Under the pieces are notes generated by a model, which had not been told where the DNA came from, did no database searches, and saw nothing but the letters and a program-made list of their open reading frames with translations. Shown here in pieces: positions 44,876 to 52,708 of a stretch of 64,000 bases of DNA (position 1 is its first letter; the number at the start of each line of letters is the position of its first letter). The position numbers and the translations under genes were made by a program. The stretch spans positions 1 through 64,000 of the forward strand of contig JACRAF010000069.1 in the NCBI GenBank assembly GCA_016213505.1, in the 5' to 3' direction. This stretch comes from Devosia nanyangense (GTDB taxonomy: Bacteria > Pseudomonadota > Alphaproteobacteria > Rhizobiales > Devosiaceae).

Positions 44876-46195
44876 GTGGGCAGCTATGGCTATCCCACGC
44901 AAGGGGCCGTCGCGTCGCAACCCCATGCCGTGCAGACCGCGGGACCGTGGGCCTTCGCCTACGACCTCAACGGCAACCAGATCACCCGCAGCACCAGCGG
45001 CATCGCCGATCGCACCATCACCTATGATGGTGACAACCGTCCGGCGAGTGTCGCGGCCAACGGCAACGCCGTCACCTACCTCTATGGTCCGGACGGCAGC
45101 CGTCTCAAGAAGGTCGTCGGCTCCGACGTCACCCTCTATCTGGGCGACGACATCGAGCGCGATCCGACCGGGGCGTTCATCGACTATCTCACCGCCGACG
45201 TGAAGCGGGCCGGGGGCGCCCTCAGCTTCCTCCACCGCGATCACCTGGCCTCGATCCGCGCCATCACCGACGCCACCGGAACTGCCTACCGCGTCTCGAC
45301 CTACGAACCCTTCGGCGAGCAGGTCGAGACCGCCCTCAACCCGCTGACCCCGGTCGAAACCAAAAGCTGGATCGGCGAACGGACGGACCCGGAGACCGGG
45401 CTGACCTATCTCCACGCCCGGTACTACGACGCCGTCCTCGGCCGGTTCCTGCAACCCGACTGGTGGGATGCGAGCGAGCCGGGGGTGGGGACGAACCGGT
45501 ATGCTTATGCGGGGAATGATCCGATCAATGGGAGTGACAGGAACGGGCACAACGTCCTGACAAATCTGCTCGAAGACCTTTTGAAGTCCATGGCGAAAAG
45601 CTCGCTACCGGGCATTGCCGAGGGCGTGGCCAAACAGGCCCTCAGCCAGGGCCTGGGCAGCCTACGAAATGCTGGAATCAAGGAGGCCTGGAGGCAGGAA
45701 GCGGAGCTCGTCCGGAACGGAGCCGAGGGCACCGTTCGCTGGACAGAGTCCCAAATCAAGGAACTTCTGACCAGGGGCCGGGTGTCAGGTTATGTGGGCC
45801 ATCACATCAACAGCGTCGCTGCTCACCCCGAGCTTGCCGGGGTCGCCGACAACATCGAGTTTGTGTCACAACCAGCACGCGGTACTCTGCACATGGACCT
45901 CGGCGGATATGGAGTCCCGACGTCTGGCGGTTTGGTCGATCGTTCCCAGCTGCTCCTTGAGCAAGCCGGAACGACGATGAGTGCACCGCCAAGTCCGGTC
46001 CTCACCTACGATCAGATGATGGCTCGAGCGCAGGCTCAGGCGATTGCCGCCGAAAAAGCGGCAAGCTATTCAACGTACATTCTGCCCGGGTTGAGCATGG
46101 GCGTTCTGATGGATGGACTTGATGCTTACGATAGATTTGAGCAGGAGACTGGCTTCGGTTGCATGTTAATCCTGTGTTCCAAGGAGGCTCGCTGA
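44876..46195 (+). CDS. Displaced RHS-core fragment with HNH/GHH nuclease tip
   Basis: Homology to RHS copy 2 starts abruptly at about 44849, inside the repeat region, with an in-frame TAG just before it. There is no leader or proper start, and GTG 44876 is only the first possible codon. About 225 residues of core, ending NDPINGSDRNGH, are intact. The new 214-residue tip carries WTESQIKELLTRGRVSGYVG, then HHINSVAAHPELAGVADNIE, a GHH/HNH-type nuclease motif. It is probably silent until recombined onto a full-length gene. Two immunity-type genes follow. Confidence 0.75.
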   Translation: MGSYGYPTQGAVASQPHAVQTAGPWAFAYDLNGNQITRSTSGIADRTITYDGDNRPASVAANGNAVTYLYGPDGSRLKKVVGSDVTLYLGDDIERDPTGAFIDYLTADVKRAGGALSFLHRDHLASIRAITDATGTAYRVSTYEPFGEQVETALNPLTPVETKSWIGERTDPETGLTYLHARYYDAVLGRFLQPDWWDASEPGVGTNRYAYAGNDPINGSDRNGHNVLTNLLEDLLKSMAKSSLPGIAEGVAKQALSQGLGSLRNAGIKEAWRQEAELVRNGAEGTVRWTESQIKELLTRGRVSGYVGHHINSVAAHPELAGVADNIEFVSQPARGTLHMDLGGYGVPTSGGLVDRSQLLLEQAGTTMSAPPSPVLTYDQMMARAQAQAIAAEKAASYSTYILPGLSMGVLMDGLDAYDRFEQETGFGCMLILCSKEAR

Positions 46196-46780
46196 GTGAG
46201 CTCGACCCAGACGCTCATTGAGAACAAGATCGAGAGATGGGCGCCGCTGGGATTTGAACGTCTGGAGGATGGAACCGCAATTGTCGGGCGCGTCCCGCAC
46301 CTCGGGTCTCTGGCATGGCTCCACCAAGTCTACGCCCCCCTTAGTAAGGAAGCGATTGATCAGAAGGTTGCGGCTTTTCCGCGTCTGGGTTGGTTTCCCT
46401 ATCCGGAGTTCCTGCTCGAGTTGAACGGATGTCATCTGTTCTCGCGAGCGCTTTGGCTTCTAGGTATCAGGACGTCCTACCGGCGCGAACCCACCATACA
46501 TTTGCCATGGGATGTTCAGAACACCAACTGGAACCACATGAAGGTCGGACTAGACCACGACGCGCTCCTGATTGGAGGCGGGACCTTCCGCGACAGGGAG
46601 GTATTCTATCTCCAAGACCGGTCTGGAACAGTTCAGGCGATCGACGAGCAGTCAGAGAAATGGCTCTTCCGCTGGAATTCCGTTTCGGAGCTACTGGTAT
46701 CGGAAATAGATCGGCTGTTGCCGCAGTTTGATCTCGACGGGCGCGCTGGCCCAGACTGTCCATCCTCGGACTTTGGCTGA
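46196..46780 (+). CDS. SUKH (SMI1/KNR4)-like immunity protein
   Basis: GTG 46196 is immediately after the tip's stop. The 194-residue protein has the SUKH pattern FPRLGWFPYPEFLLELNGCH followed by LFSRALWLLGIR and a conserved aromatic core. SUKH proteins are the commonest immunity partners of HNH-class polymorphic toxins, matching the neighbouring GHH tip. Confidence 0.72.
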   Translation: MSSTQTLIENKIERWAPLGFERLEDGTAIVGRVPHLGSLAWLHQVYAPLSKEAIDQKVAAFPRLGWFPYPEFLLELNGCHLFSRALWLLGIRTSYRREPTIHLPWDVQNTNWNHMKVGLDHDALLIGGGTFRDREVFYLQDRSGTVQAIDEQSEKWLFRWNSVSELLVSEIDRLLPQFDLDGRAGPDCPSSDFG

Positions 46781-46796
46781 CCACCCAGTTGTTGCG

Positions 46797-47366
46797 ATGA
46801 ATGCTCCTCGCTTCTTCCAGCTGATCAGCGACGCGACCGACCGGGTGCCGCCTTGGTTTCTTGGGTCTCCAGCGTATGACGATGGCGAGGCGATCGATCC
46901 TCGGACGTTTATTGAGGGGGTTCGGTTCATGCCGAGGACCCGGATCGCGATGCCCATCGACTATGGAGGGGTGGTTGTCGATTTCAACTTCGCACCCTTC
47001 GACATGCTGGTCGTTCGAGCGTCACTAGGCGAGGCGATCGAAGCGCTTGCAGGAGCGGCCGTCCAGCGGTTACCCGTGACGCTTGCTGGGCAGCCGAACG
47101 TATTCGAAATACTCAACATCTGCCAACGTGTCCCATGCGTCGATGAGGAGAGATCCAGCTACGTGAGGTGGACGGACGCGGATGGTCGCCCCGACAAGGT
47201 TGGGCAATTTCGCTATTTCAAGCGACTGCGAGTCGACTCGGCGCTCGCACAAGGCCATCATCTTTTTCGCATTGCTGAGTGGTCGATCGTGCCGATCGCT
47301 TCGCGACAAATGAAGGACGTCATCGAGCGAGCCGGCGCCACAGGTGTCGCCTTCGAGCCCGTCTAG
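46797..47366 (+). CDS. Imm11/DUF1629-like immunity protein
   Basis: The 189-residue protein starts MNAPRFFQLISDATDRVP and ends with HHLFRIAEWSIVPIASRQMK and VIERAGATGVAFEPV. That is the characteristic end of Imm11/DUF1629 (MXAN_0049-type) proteins. It is 16 bp downstream of the SUKH gene, and no matching toxin tip is adjacent. It is either a second immunity for the HNH cassette or an orphan whose toxin was lost when the next cassette inserted. Confidence 0.65.
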   Translation: MNAPRFFQLISDATDRVPPWFLGSPAYDDGEAIDPRTFIEGVRFMPRTRIAMPIDYGGVVVDFNFAPFDMLVVRASLGEAIEALAGAAVQRLPVTLAGQPNVFEILNICQRVPCVDEERSSYVRWTDADGRPDKVGQFRYFKRLRVDSALAQGHHLFRIAEWSIVPIASRQMKDVIERAGATGVAFEPV

Positions 47367-47396
47367 GACTCTCCCGACGCGAGGAGGGCTCGCGCG

Positions 47397-48796
47397 ATCT
47401 CGATCGGCTGCTGAGCGCCGCCAACACCAACACCCCGGCGCTGAGCCGAACCTTCACCCACGATCTTGGCGGCAACCTCACCTCCAACTCGGGGGTGGGA
47501 ACCTATGGCTATCCCACGCAGGGGTCCGTCGCCGCCCAGCCGCATGCCGTGCAGACCGCGGGACCGTGGGCCTTCGCCTACGACCTCAACGGCAACCAGA
47601 TCACCCGCTCGACCAGCGGCATCGCCGATCGCACCATCACCTATGACGGCGACAACCGTCCGGCGAGTGTCGCGGCCAACGGCAATGCCGTCACCTACCT
47701 CTATGGTCCGGACGGCAGCCGGCTGAAGAAGGTCGTCGGCTCGGACGTCACGCTCTATCTGGGCGACGATATCGAGCGCGACCCGACCGGGGCGTTCATC
47801 GACTACCTCACCGCCGACGTGAAGCGGGCCGGGGGCGCCCTCAGCTTCCTCCACCGCGATCACCTGGCCTCGATCCGCGCCATCACCGACGCCACCGGCG
47901 CCGCCTACCGCGTCTCGACCTACGAACCCTTCGGCGAGCAGGTCGAGACCGCCCTCAACCCGCTGACCCCGGTCGAAACCAAAAGCTGGATCGGCGAACG
48001 GACGGACCCCGAAACGGGGCTGACCTATCTGCACGCACGGTACTACGACGCCGTTCTCGGGCGGTTCCTGGGATGTGAGTGAGCCGGGGGTGGGGACGAA
48101 TCGATATGCGTATGCTGCGAATGATCCGGTGAATCGGAGTGACGCGAACGGGCACATAACGTGCAACACGCAGGAGTGCCATACCGACTGGTGGGACAGT
48201 GTCGTTTCTGGTGCGAACTTCTGGGCCAAAGCTCTCACCGACTTCAAGAACGGAAACGTCCTCGGGGGCATTGTAAACAGCGCGGCCATGGTCGCGGATG
48301 ATGTCCTGACCGTCACCGGATTCAAGCTAGCCCAAGCAGCAGTTGTAGCGGCAGAGAAGACGGTGGTGTCGATCGCGGCTCGCGGTGCGGTAGCAGACGC
48401 CGCCGCTGAGGAGATTGCGAAGAAAGCTGCGCTGGGGCCCGGCAAGTTTATGCCGGTGACCGAGAGCATGAGCGGCGACGCCGCAGCTTACCAACTTCGC
48501 GCGGCTGGTACCCCTGCCGGTCAAGCATACGTGGTAAACGGCACAAAATTCGATGGCTTCAGCAAAGGGACCCTCCTCGAAGCGAAGTCCTCCCACAGTC
48601 AATTCGTCAAGAATGGAGCTTTTGAACCGTGGTTCAATGCTCCGGCGGGTTGATAAGACAGGCGCAGAGCCAACTGGCCGTTGCGAAGGGAGCACCAGTC
48701 GAGTGGCGATTCGCCGAGAAGGAGGCGATGGAGGTTACGAGAAGGTTGTTTGAGCAGAACGCGGTAACCGGCATTACCCTCACCTACATGCCCTAA
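47397..48796 (+). pseudogene. Displaced RHS-core fragment with frameshifted Tox-REase-5 tip
   Basis: RHS-core homology begins at about 47397 (DRLLSAANTNTPALS). Near 48070 a 14-base deletion removes the codons for QPDWW and shifts frame, so the core stops at 48082 and the tip continues from 48075 in another frame. The tip ends in YVVNGTKFDGFSKGTLLEAK, the D...ExK core of restriction-endonuclease toxin 5. A second, one-base deletion at about 48650 creates a stop; the next frame still encodes 48 residues, beginning LIRQAQSQLAVAKGAPVEWR, to a stop at 48796. The cassette is silent and decaying. Confidence 0.75.
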
Positions 48797-48812
48797 CCCA
48801 GAGGACGAAGCT

Positions 48813-49319
48813 ATGACTGAATACTTTGTCGGTGCTTATTGGGATGCCCGAAAGGAGTCGAGGAACTCATGCGCGGCACGCCTGTACCACTTTCTCAATA
48901 AGATGTCGTCGCTAAGTGCAGAGCTAAGCTGTTGGTATGCAAAGGGTGCCACGCGACGAGAGGCCCTTCGTCCGATTCTCCTTGAGCAAGCGGAGCTGGA
49001 ACACCTACTGAAATCGAGTACCACGGATGCCAACGACGCGGAATTTGCGGAGCTCGGTTATCACCTTTCCTGCTGGAATGGGAAAGACGTTGCTCTCGAG
49101 GCAACCTTAGGAGCCACAAATCCTTATGTCGCAAACGCCGTGGTGATAACCGCTCCGGCGACATGTCTCCAGTCGCTCTTGAACGATATTCTAGATGCCG
49201 AGGTGTCTGTGTTTGAGCCCGAAGACGCGGTAATATCGACGGACGGGCTTTTGGCCTCAAGCGGTCTGCCTGTCCGACAGGCGGACGCAATAGCCAGATA
49301 CAAGCGATCGGCTGAGTGA
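48813..49319 (+). CDS. Imm52-family immunity protein
   Basis: The 168-residue protein begins MTEYFVGAYWDARKESRNSC and has CWYAKGATRREALRPILLEQ and ELGYHLSCWNGKD. This is the layout of Imm52, the usual partner of Tox-REase-5. It lies 16 bp after the broken toxin tip. The reading frame is intact although its toxin has two frameshifts, as expected if protection against kin still carrying the toxin is selected. Confidence 0.75.
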   Translation: MTEYFVGAYWDARKESRNSCAARLYHFLNKMSSLSAELSCWYAKGATRREALRPILLEQAELEHLLKSSTTDANDAEFAELGYHLSCWNGKDVALEATLGATNPYVANAVVITAPATCLQSLLNDILDAEVSVFEPEDAVISTDGLLASSGLPVRQADAIARYKRSAE

Positions 49320-49418
49320 GTGTCGACACCGTGCCCGCTCGTGGACCTGTACCCCTGATGCCGCCTGCCTCATCACGGCCGCCACTGGTTCGAGGTCCAA
49401 TGAGAGCTGGACCGCCAT

Positions 49419-50063
49419 TCGAGCTATGGCTATCCCACGCAGGGGTCCGTCGCCGCCCAGCCGCATGCCGTGCAGACCGCGGGACCGTGGGCCTTCGCCT
49501 ACGACCTCAACGGCAACCAGATCACCCGCAGCACCAGCGGCATTGCCGATCGCACCATCACCTATGACGGCGACAACCGTCCGGCGAGTGTCGCGGCCAA
49601 CGGCAATGCCGTCACCTACCTTTATGGTCCGGACGGCAGCGGGCCGAAGAAGGTCGCCGGCGATGACGTGACACTATGTCTGGGCTCAGCCATTCGAGCA
49701 TAGCTCTCAGCCCAAAGGGCTGACCGCCAGCGAAGTATGTCACGCGACTCGACCGGGGCGTTCGTCGACTATCTCACCGCCGACGTGAAGCGGGCCGGGG
49801 GCGCCCTCAGCTTCCTCCATCGCGACCGCTTGTGTTGGTGGTCGCGATTGTGGCTGTGGTTGGCGGAATGCATCACCGTGTATGGGATAGGGTTCGCCGT
49901 CCACGTTTGGCTGCAGCGCGATGAGCGCTTCATCGACCAGAAGCCCCCATCCGAAACACGGTTCGAAAATGGCACCCGGACAAACATTGCCGAGTCCAGC
50001 GCCGAAGGCGTGCGTTTCGTCGACGGCCGGAAGATCGAATCACGGCGGTCGCCGCTGAGGTAG
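49419..50063 (+). pseudogene. Decayed RHS-core cassette
   Basis: Two pieces of RHS core remain: 49419-49690 (SYGYPTQGSVAAQP through a damaged DDVTLCLG) and 49743-49830 (STGAFVDYLTADVKRAGGAL). They are separated by an unrelated insert with a hairpin. The second piece runs into a short hydrophobic segment (WWSRLWLWLAECITVYGIGF) and stops at 50063. No immunity gene follows. This is the last member of the cassette array. Confidence 0.7.
49707..49723. repeat. Small perfect hairpin in the decayed cassette
   Basis: TCAGCCC-AAA-GGGCTGA is a perfect seven-base stem in the short insert that splits the RHS remnant. It could be part of an insertion or a terminator without a T tract. Confidence 0.4.
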
Positions 50064-50142
50064 TCGAACCGCTCCAGGCTTGCCCCGAGCTGCGGTCCGG
50101 TGACCGCCTCGACCGTGCCCTCGCCGATCCGCAGCGCCCCTC

Positions 50143-50910
50143 TCAGACGCCGATATGCGCTTTCCGCTGACGCACCGACGCAGTCGCCTTGATGAGGTCG
50201 GTTGACGCGATGTCGATCAGGGCACGCATCCTCGATCCCGCCAGCTCCGGTTCGCGCAGGCGAATGGCCTCCAGCACATCGCCATGGGCGTGCAGGGTCT
50301 TGGAGTAGTTCTTGCTCACCGACGTCGTCAGCCGGAACGAATTGGCCAGCGCCTGGCCGATGAGGCTGGCGAGGCCGGCGAACACCGGGTTGTGGCTCGC
50401 CTTGAGGATGCTGACGTGAAACTCGACATCCGCACTGGCACAGGCACTGAGATCGGAGAGGTCCGCGGCGCACATCGACAGGTAGCCCGTCTCGATCCGG
50501 GCCAGATCCGCCGCCGTGGCGCGCTGCGCGGCCAGCATGGCGGCAGCCGGCTCGATGGCGAGACGAGCCTCGATGAGGCCCCGGATGAACTCAGGATCGG
50601 GGGGAGCGGCGTCCATCCATGCGAGAACATCCGGGTCCAGGCGATGCCAGTTGTCCGATTCCTGCACCAACGTGCCGGCCCGCTTTCGGGCAACCACAAG
50701 ACCCTTCGCTGCCAGCATCTTGGTGGCTTCACGCATGACCGTACGGCTGACGCCGAACTCGGCGCAAAGCTGCAATTCGGTGGGAAGGGCCGTGCCTTGC
50801 GGATATCGGCCGCCGAGGATGCGGCGCCCGAGTTCGCCGAGGACACGTTCGCCCACCGGCTGCCTTGCGCCCGCGCCGGCATCGACCGATCTTGGTCCGA
50901 CCGAGGTCAT
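50143..50910 (-). CDS. GntR/FadR-family transcriptional regulator
   Basis: A winged-helix GntR domain (GERVLGELGRRILGGRYPQG; LCAEFGVSRTVMREATKML) is followed by an all-helical FCD domain (GLIEARLAIEPAAAMLAAQR through MRALIDIAS). GGAAGAGC before ATG 50910 supports that start over GTG 50931. It lies 17 bp downstream of the permease gene on the same strand and probably controls it in response to a sugar acid or similar ligand. Confidence 0.88.
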   Translation of the reverse strand: MTSVGPRSVDAGAGARQPVGERVLGELGRRILGGRYPQGTALPTELQLCAEFGVSRTVMREATKMLAAKGLVVARKRAGTLVQESDNWHRLDPDVLAWMDAAPPDPEFIRGLIEARLAIEPAAAMLAAQRATAADLARIETGYLSMCAADLSDLSACASADVEFHVSILKASHNPVFAGLASLIGQALANSFRLTTSVSKNYSKTLHAHGDVLEAIRLREPELAGSRMRALIDIASTDLIKATASVRQRKAHIGV

Positions 50911-50927
50911 TGTGCTCTTCCCGGGCC

Positions 50928-51875
50928 TCACGCCCGATTCAGCCGATACTCGGCGACCAGCACAGCCAATATCAGCAGGGCCCCCTTAGCAAGCAACTGA
51001 TAGAACGTGGGCACGGCGGTGAGGATCATGCCGTTGTTGAGCACGCCGATGATGAGCACGCCCAGCACCGCGCCCACGATCGTGCCGCGGCCGCCCTGCA
51101 GGGCGCAGCCGCCCAGCACCGCGGCGGTGATGGCCTCGAGTTCGAGGCCCTGTGAGCCGGAGATGGGCTGGCCCGATCCGGTGCGCGCCGCCAGGATGAT
51201 GCCTCCCAGTCCGCCGGCAAAGCCGCTCATGGCGTAGATCGCCACTTTGTAGCGATTGACCTTGATTCCGGAAAACCGCGCCACCACCGGATTGCCGCCG
51301 ATGGCGTAGACGTTGCGGCCGGCGATCGACTGCGACAGGAAGATCTGGAACACGATCGCCGTGGTCGCGAGGATCCAGAGCGGAAACGGGAAACCGAGAA
51401 CGATGCCGTTGCCCATGAAACGGAATTGCTCGTCGAAGATCGAGATCGACTGCCCGTCCGAGAGAATGAAGGCGACACCACGGAAGATCGCCATCGTGCC
51501 AAGGGTCGCGATAACGGCGTTCACCCGCCCATAGGTGATGATGATGCCGTTGACGATGCCGCAGAGTGTCCCGACCACGAGGCCGGCGACGACCGCCAGG
51601 GCGGCCGATCCCGACGATTGCGCCACCATGGCCGTGGCGACCGTTGCAAGCCCCACGGTCGAGCCGACCGACACATCCAGTCCGCCGGCGACGATGACGA
51701 CGGTCTGGCTCATCGCCAGCACGCCCAGGATGGTCACAGCGAGACCGATGTTGAGCAGGTTGCGCGAGGAGAAGAACACATCGCCGCGCAGCGATCCGAA
51801 GATGATGCACAGCACCACCAGCGCCACGATGAGGCTGATGTTGTGCACGTCGACGCGGTCTATAATGTCGTACAT
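50928..51875 (-). CDS. RbsC-family sugar ABC transporter permease
   Basis: Eight to ten hydrophobic helices and the family motifs MSQTVVIVAGGLDVSVGSTV, TYGRVNAVIATLGTMAIFRG and LELEAITAAVLGGCALQGGR identify a ribose/xylose-type permease. ATG 51875 gives a short N-terminus before the first helix; a promoter-like TTGACA-17-TATGTA overlaps it, so GTG 51848 is possible. No ATPase or binding protein is adjacent, so the transporter is an orphan here unless it pairs with a distant set. Confidence 0.85.
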   Translation of the reverse strand: MYDIIDRVDVHNISLIVALVVLCIIFGSLRGDVFFSSRNLLNIGLAVTILGVLAMSQTVVIVAGGLDVSVGSTVGLATVATAMVAQSSGSAALAVVAGLVVGTLCGIVNGIIITYGRVNAVIATLGTMAIFRGVAFILSDGQSISIFDEQFRFMGNGIVLGFPFPLWILATTAIVFQIFLSQSIAGRNVYAIGGNPVVARFSGIKVNRYKVAIYAMSGFAGGLGGIILAARTGSGQPISGSQGLELEAITAAVLGGCALQGGRGTIVGAVLGVLIIGVLNNGMILTAVPTFYQLLAKGALLILAVLVAEYRLNRA

Positions 51876-51899
51876 AATAAGATATATATCGTATGTCAA
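51871..51899 (-). promoter_or_regulatory. Promoter/operator-like AT-rich site upstream of permease
   Basis: On the minus strand TTGACA (51899-51894) is followed after 17 bases by TATGTA (51876-51871). The AT-rich spacer is flanked by ACATA/TATGT inverted arms. It is unusually AT-rich for the neighbourhood. The -10 element overlaps the putative ATG, so either translation starts downstream or this is an operator for the GntR regulator. Confidence 0.4.
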
Positions 51900-52139
51900 T
51901 GCGAAAAGGGTCGCGCGCTGTCTGCGATCTCGAGGCAAGCGATTGGAGGTGAGAAGTGGGCGCTGTTGAGCGCGAACCGCCGAAGGGGCCGGTGGCGACT
52001 AGATCAAGACTGGTAAGTCCCGCCGCTGTGGATCGGCCCAGCCCGCGGATCGGCCGCAGCTATGGCAAAGAAGCTAGGACCACTTCTTCCATACCGCCAC
52101 TGAGTGGCCCCGCTCGACAGGTCCGGCTGGATGAGGCGG

Positions 52140-52601
52140 CTACAGCGGCAGCGGGCCGTCGTTCTTGACTTCCTCCATCACGGCATATGTGCGGGTTTCG
52201 CGCACGCCAGGGAGTGCCAGAAGTGTCTCGCCGAGGAACTTGCGATAGGCGGCCATGTCGGCGTGCCGCGCCTTGATGAGGTAGTCGAAGCCGCCGGCAA
52301 CCATATGGCACTCCAGCACCTCGGGTGCGCGGCGTACCGCCTCGGCAAAGCGCTCAAAAATGTCGGGCGTGGTCTTGTCGAGCGATACCTCCACGAAGGC
52401 GAGCAGCCCCAGACCCAGTGCATGCGGATCGAGTTTGGCGCCGAAGCCCGCGATGTAGCCCTGCCGGACCAGCCGCCGGAACCGGTCGCTCGTCGAGGTC
52501 GGCGGCAGCCCGACACGTTGCGCGAGCTCGGCATTGCTGATGCGACCGTCGCGCTGGAGCTCGCCGAGGATGCGCCGGTCGATCGGATCCAGATCTGCCA
52601 T
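52140..52601 (-). CDS. putR: Lrp/AsnC-family regulator, PutR-like
   Basis: The 153-residue protein has the Lrp helix-turn-helix (LDPIDRRILGELQRDGRISN, AELAQRVGLPPTSTSDRFRR) and a C-terminal RAM domain (VLECHMVAGGFDYLIKARHA). It is divergent from putA with a 107-bp gap. In many alphaproteobacteria an Lrp-type PutR activates putA in response to proline; the placement here fits that. Confidence 0.85.
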   Translation of the reverse strand: MADLDPIDRRILGELQRDGRISNAELAQRVGLPPTSTSDRFRRLVRQGYIAGFGAKLDPHALGLGLLAFVEVSLDKTTPDIFERFAEAVRRAPEVLECHMVAGGFDYLIKARHADMAAYRKFLGETLLALPGVRETRTYAVMEEVKNDGPLPL

Positions 52602-52708
52602 ATCCGCGAGAAATCCCCAACTTCTGCGACGAACCTACGGAGTTCTAGCGAAAACCGCAATGGAGCTACGGGAAATCACGGCTAATGTAGTGAGTATCTG
52701 GAGGGAAC

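Noticed and set aside
50064..50142. Possible coding remnant on the minus strand before the GntR gene (reads GEGTVEAVTGPQLGASLERF)
   Set aside because: It looks protein-like but is short, without start or stop of its own, and I could not match it to a family.
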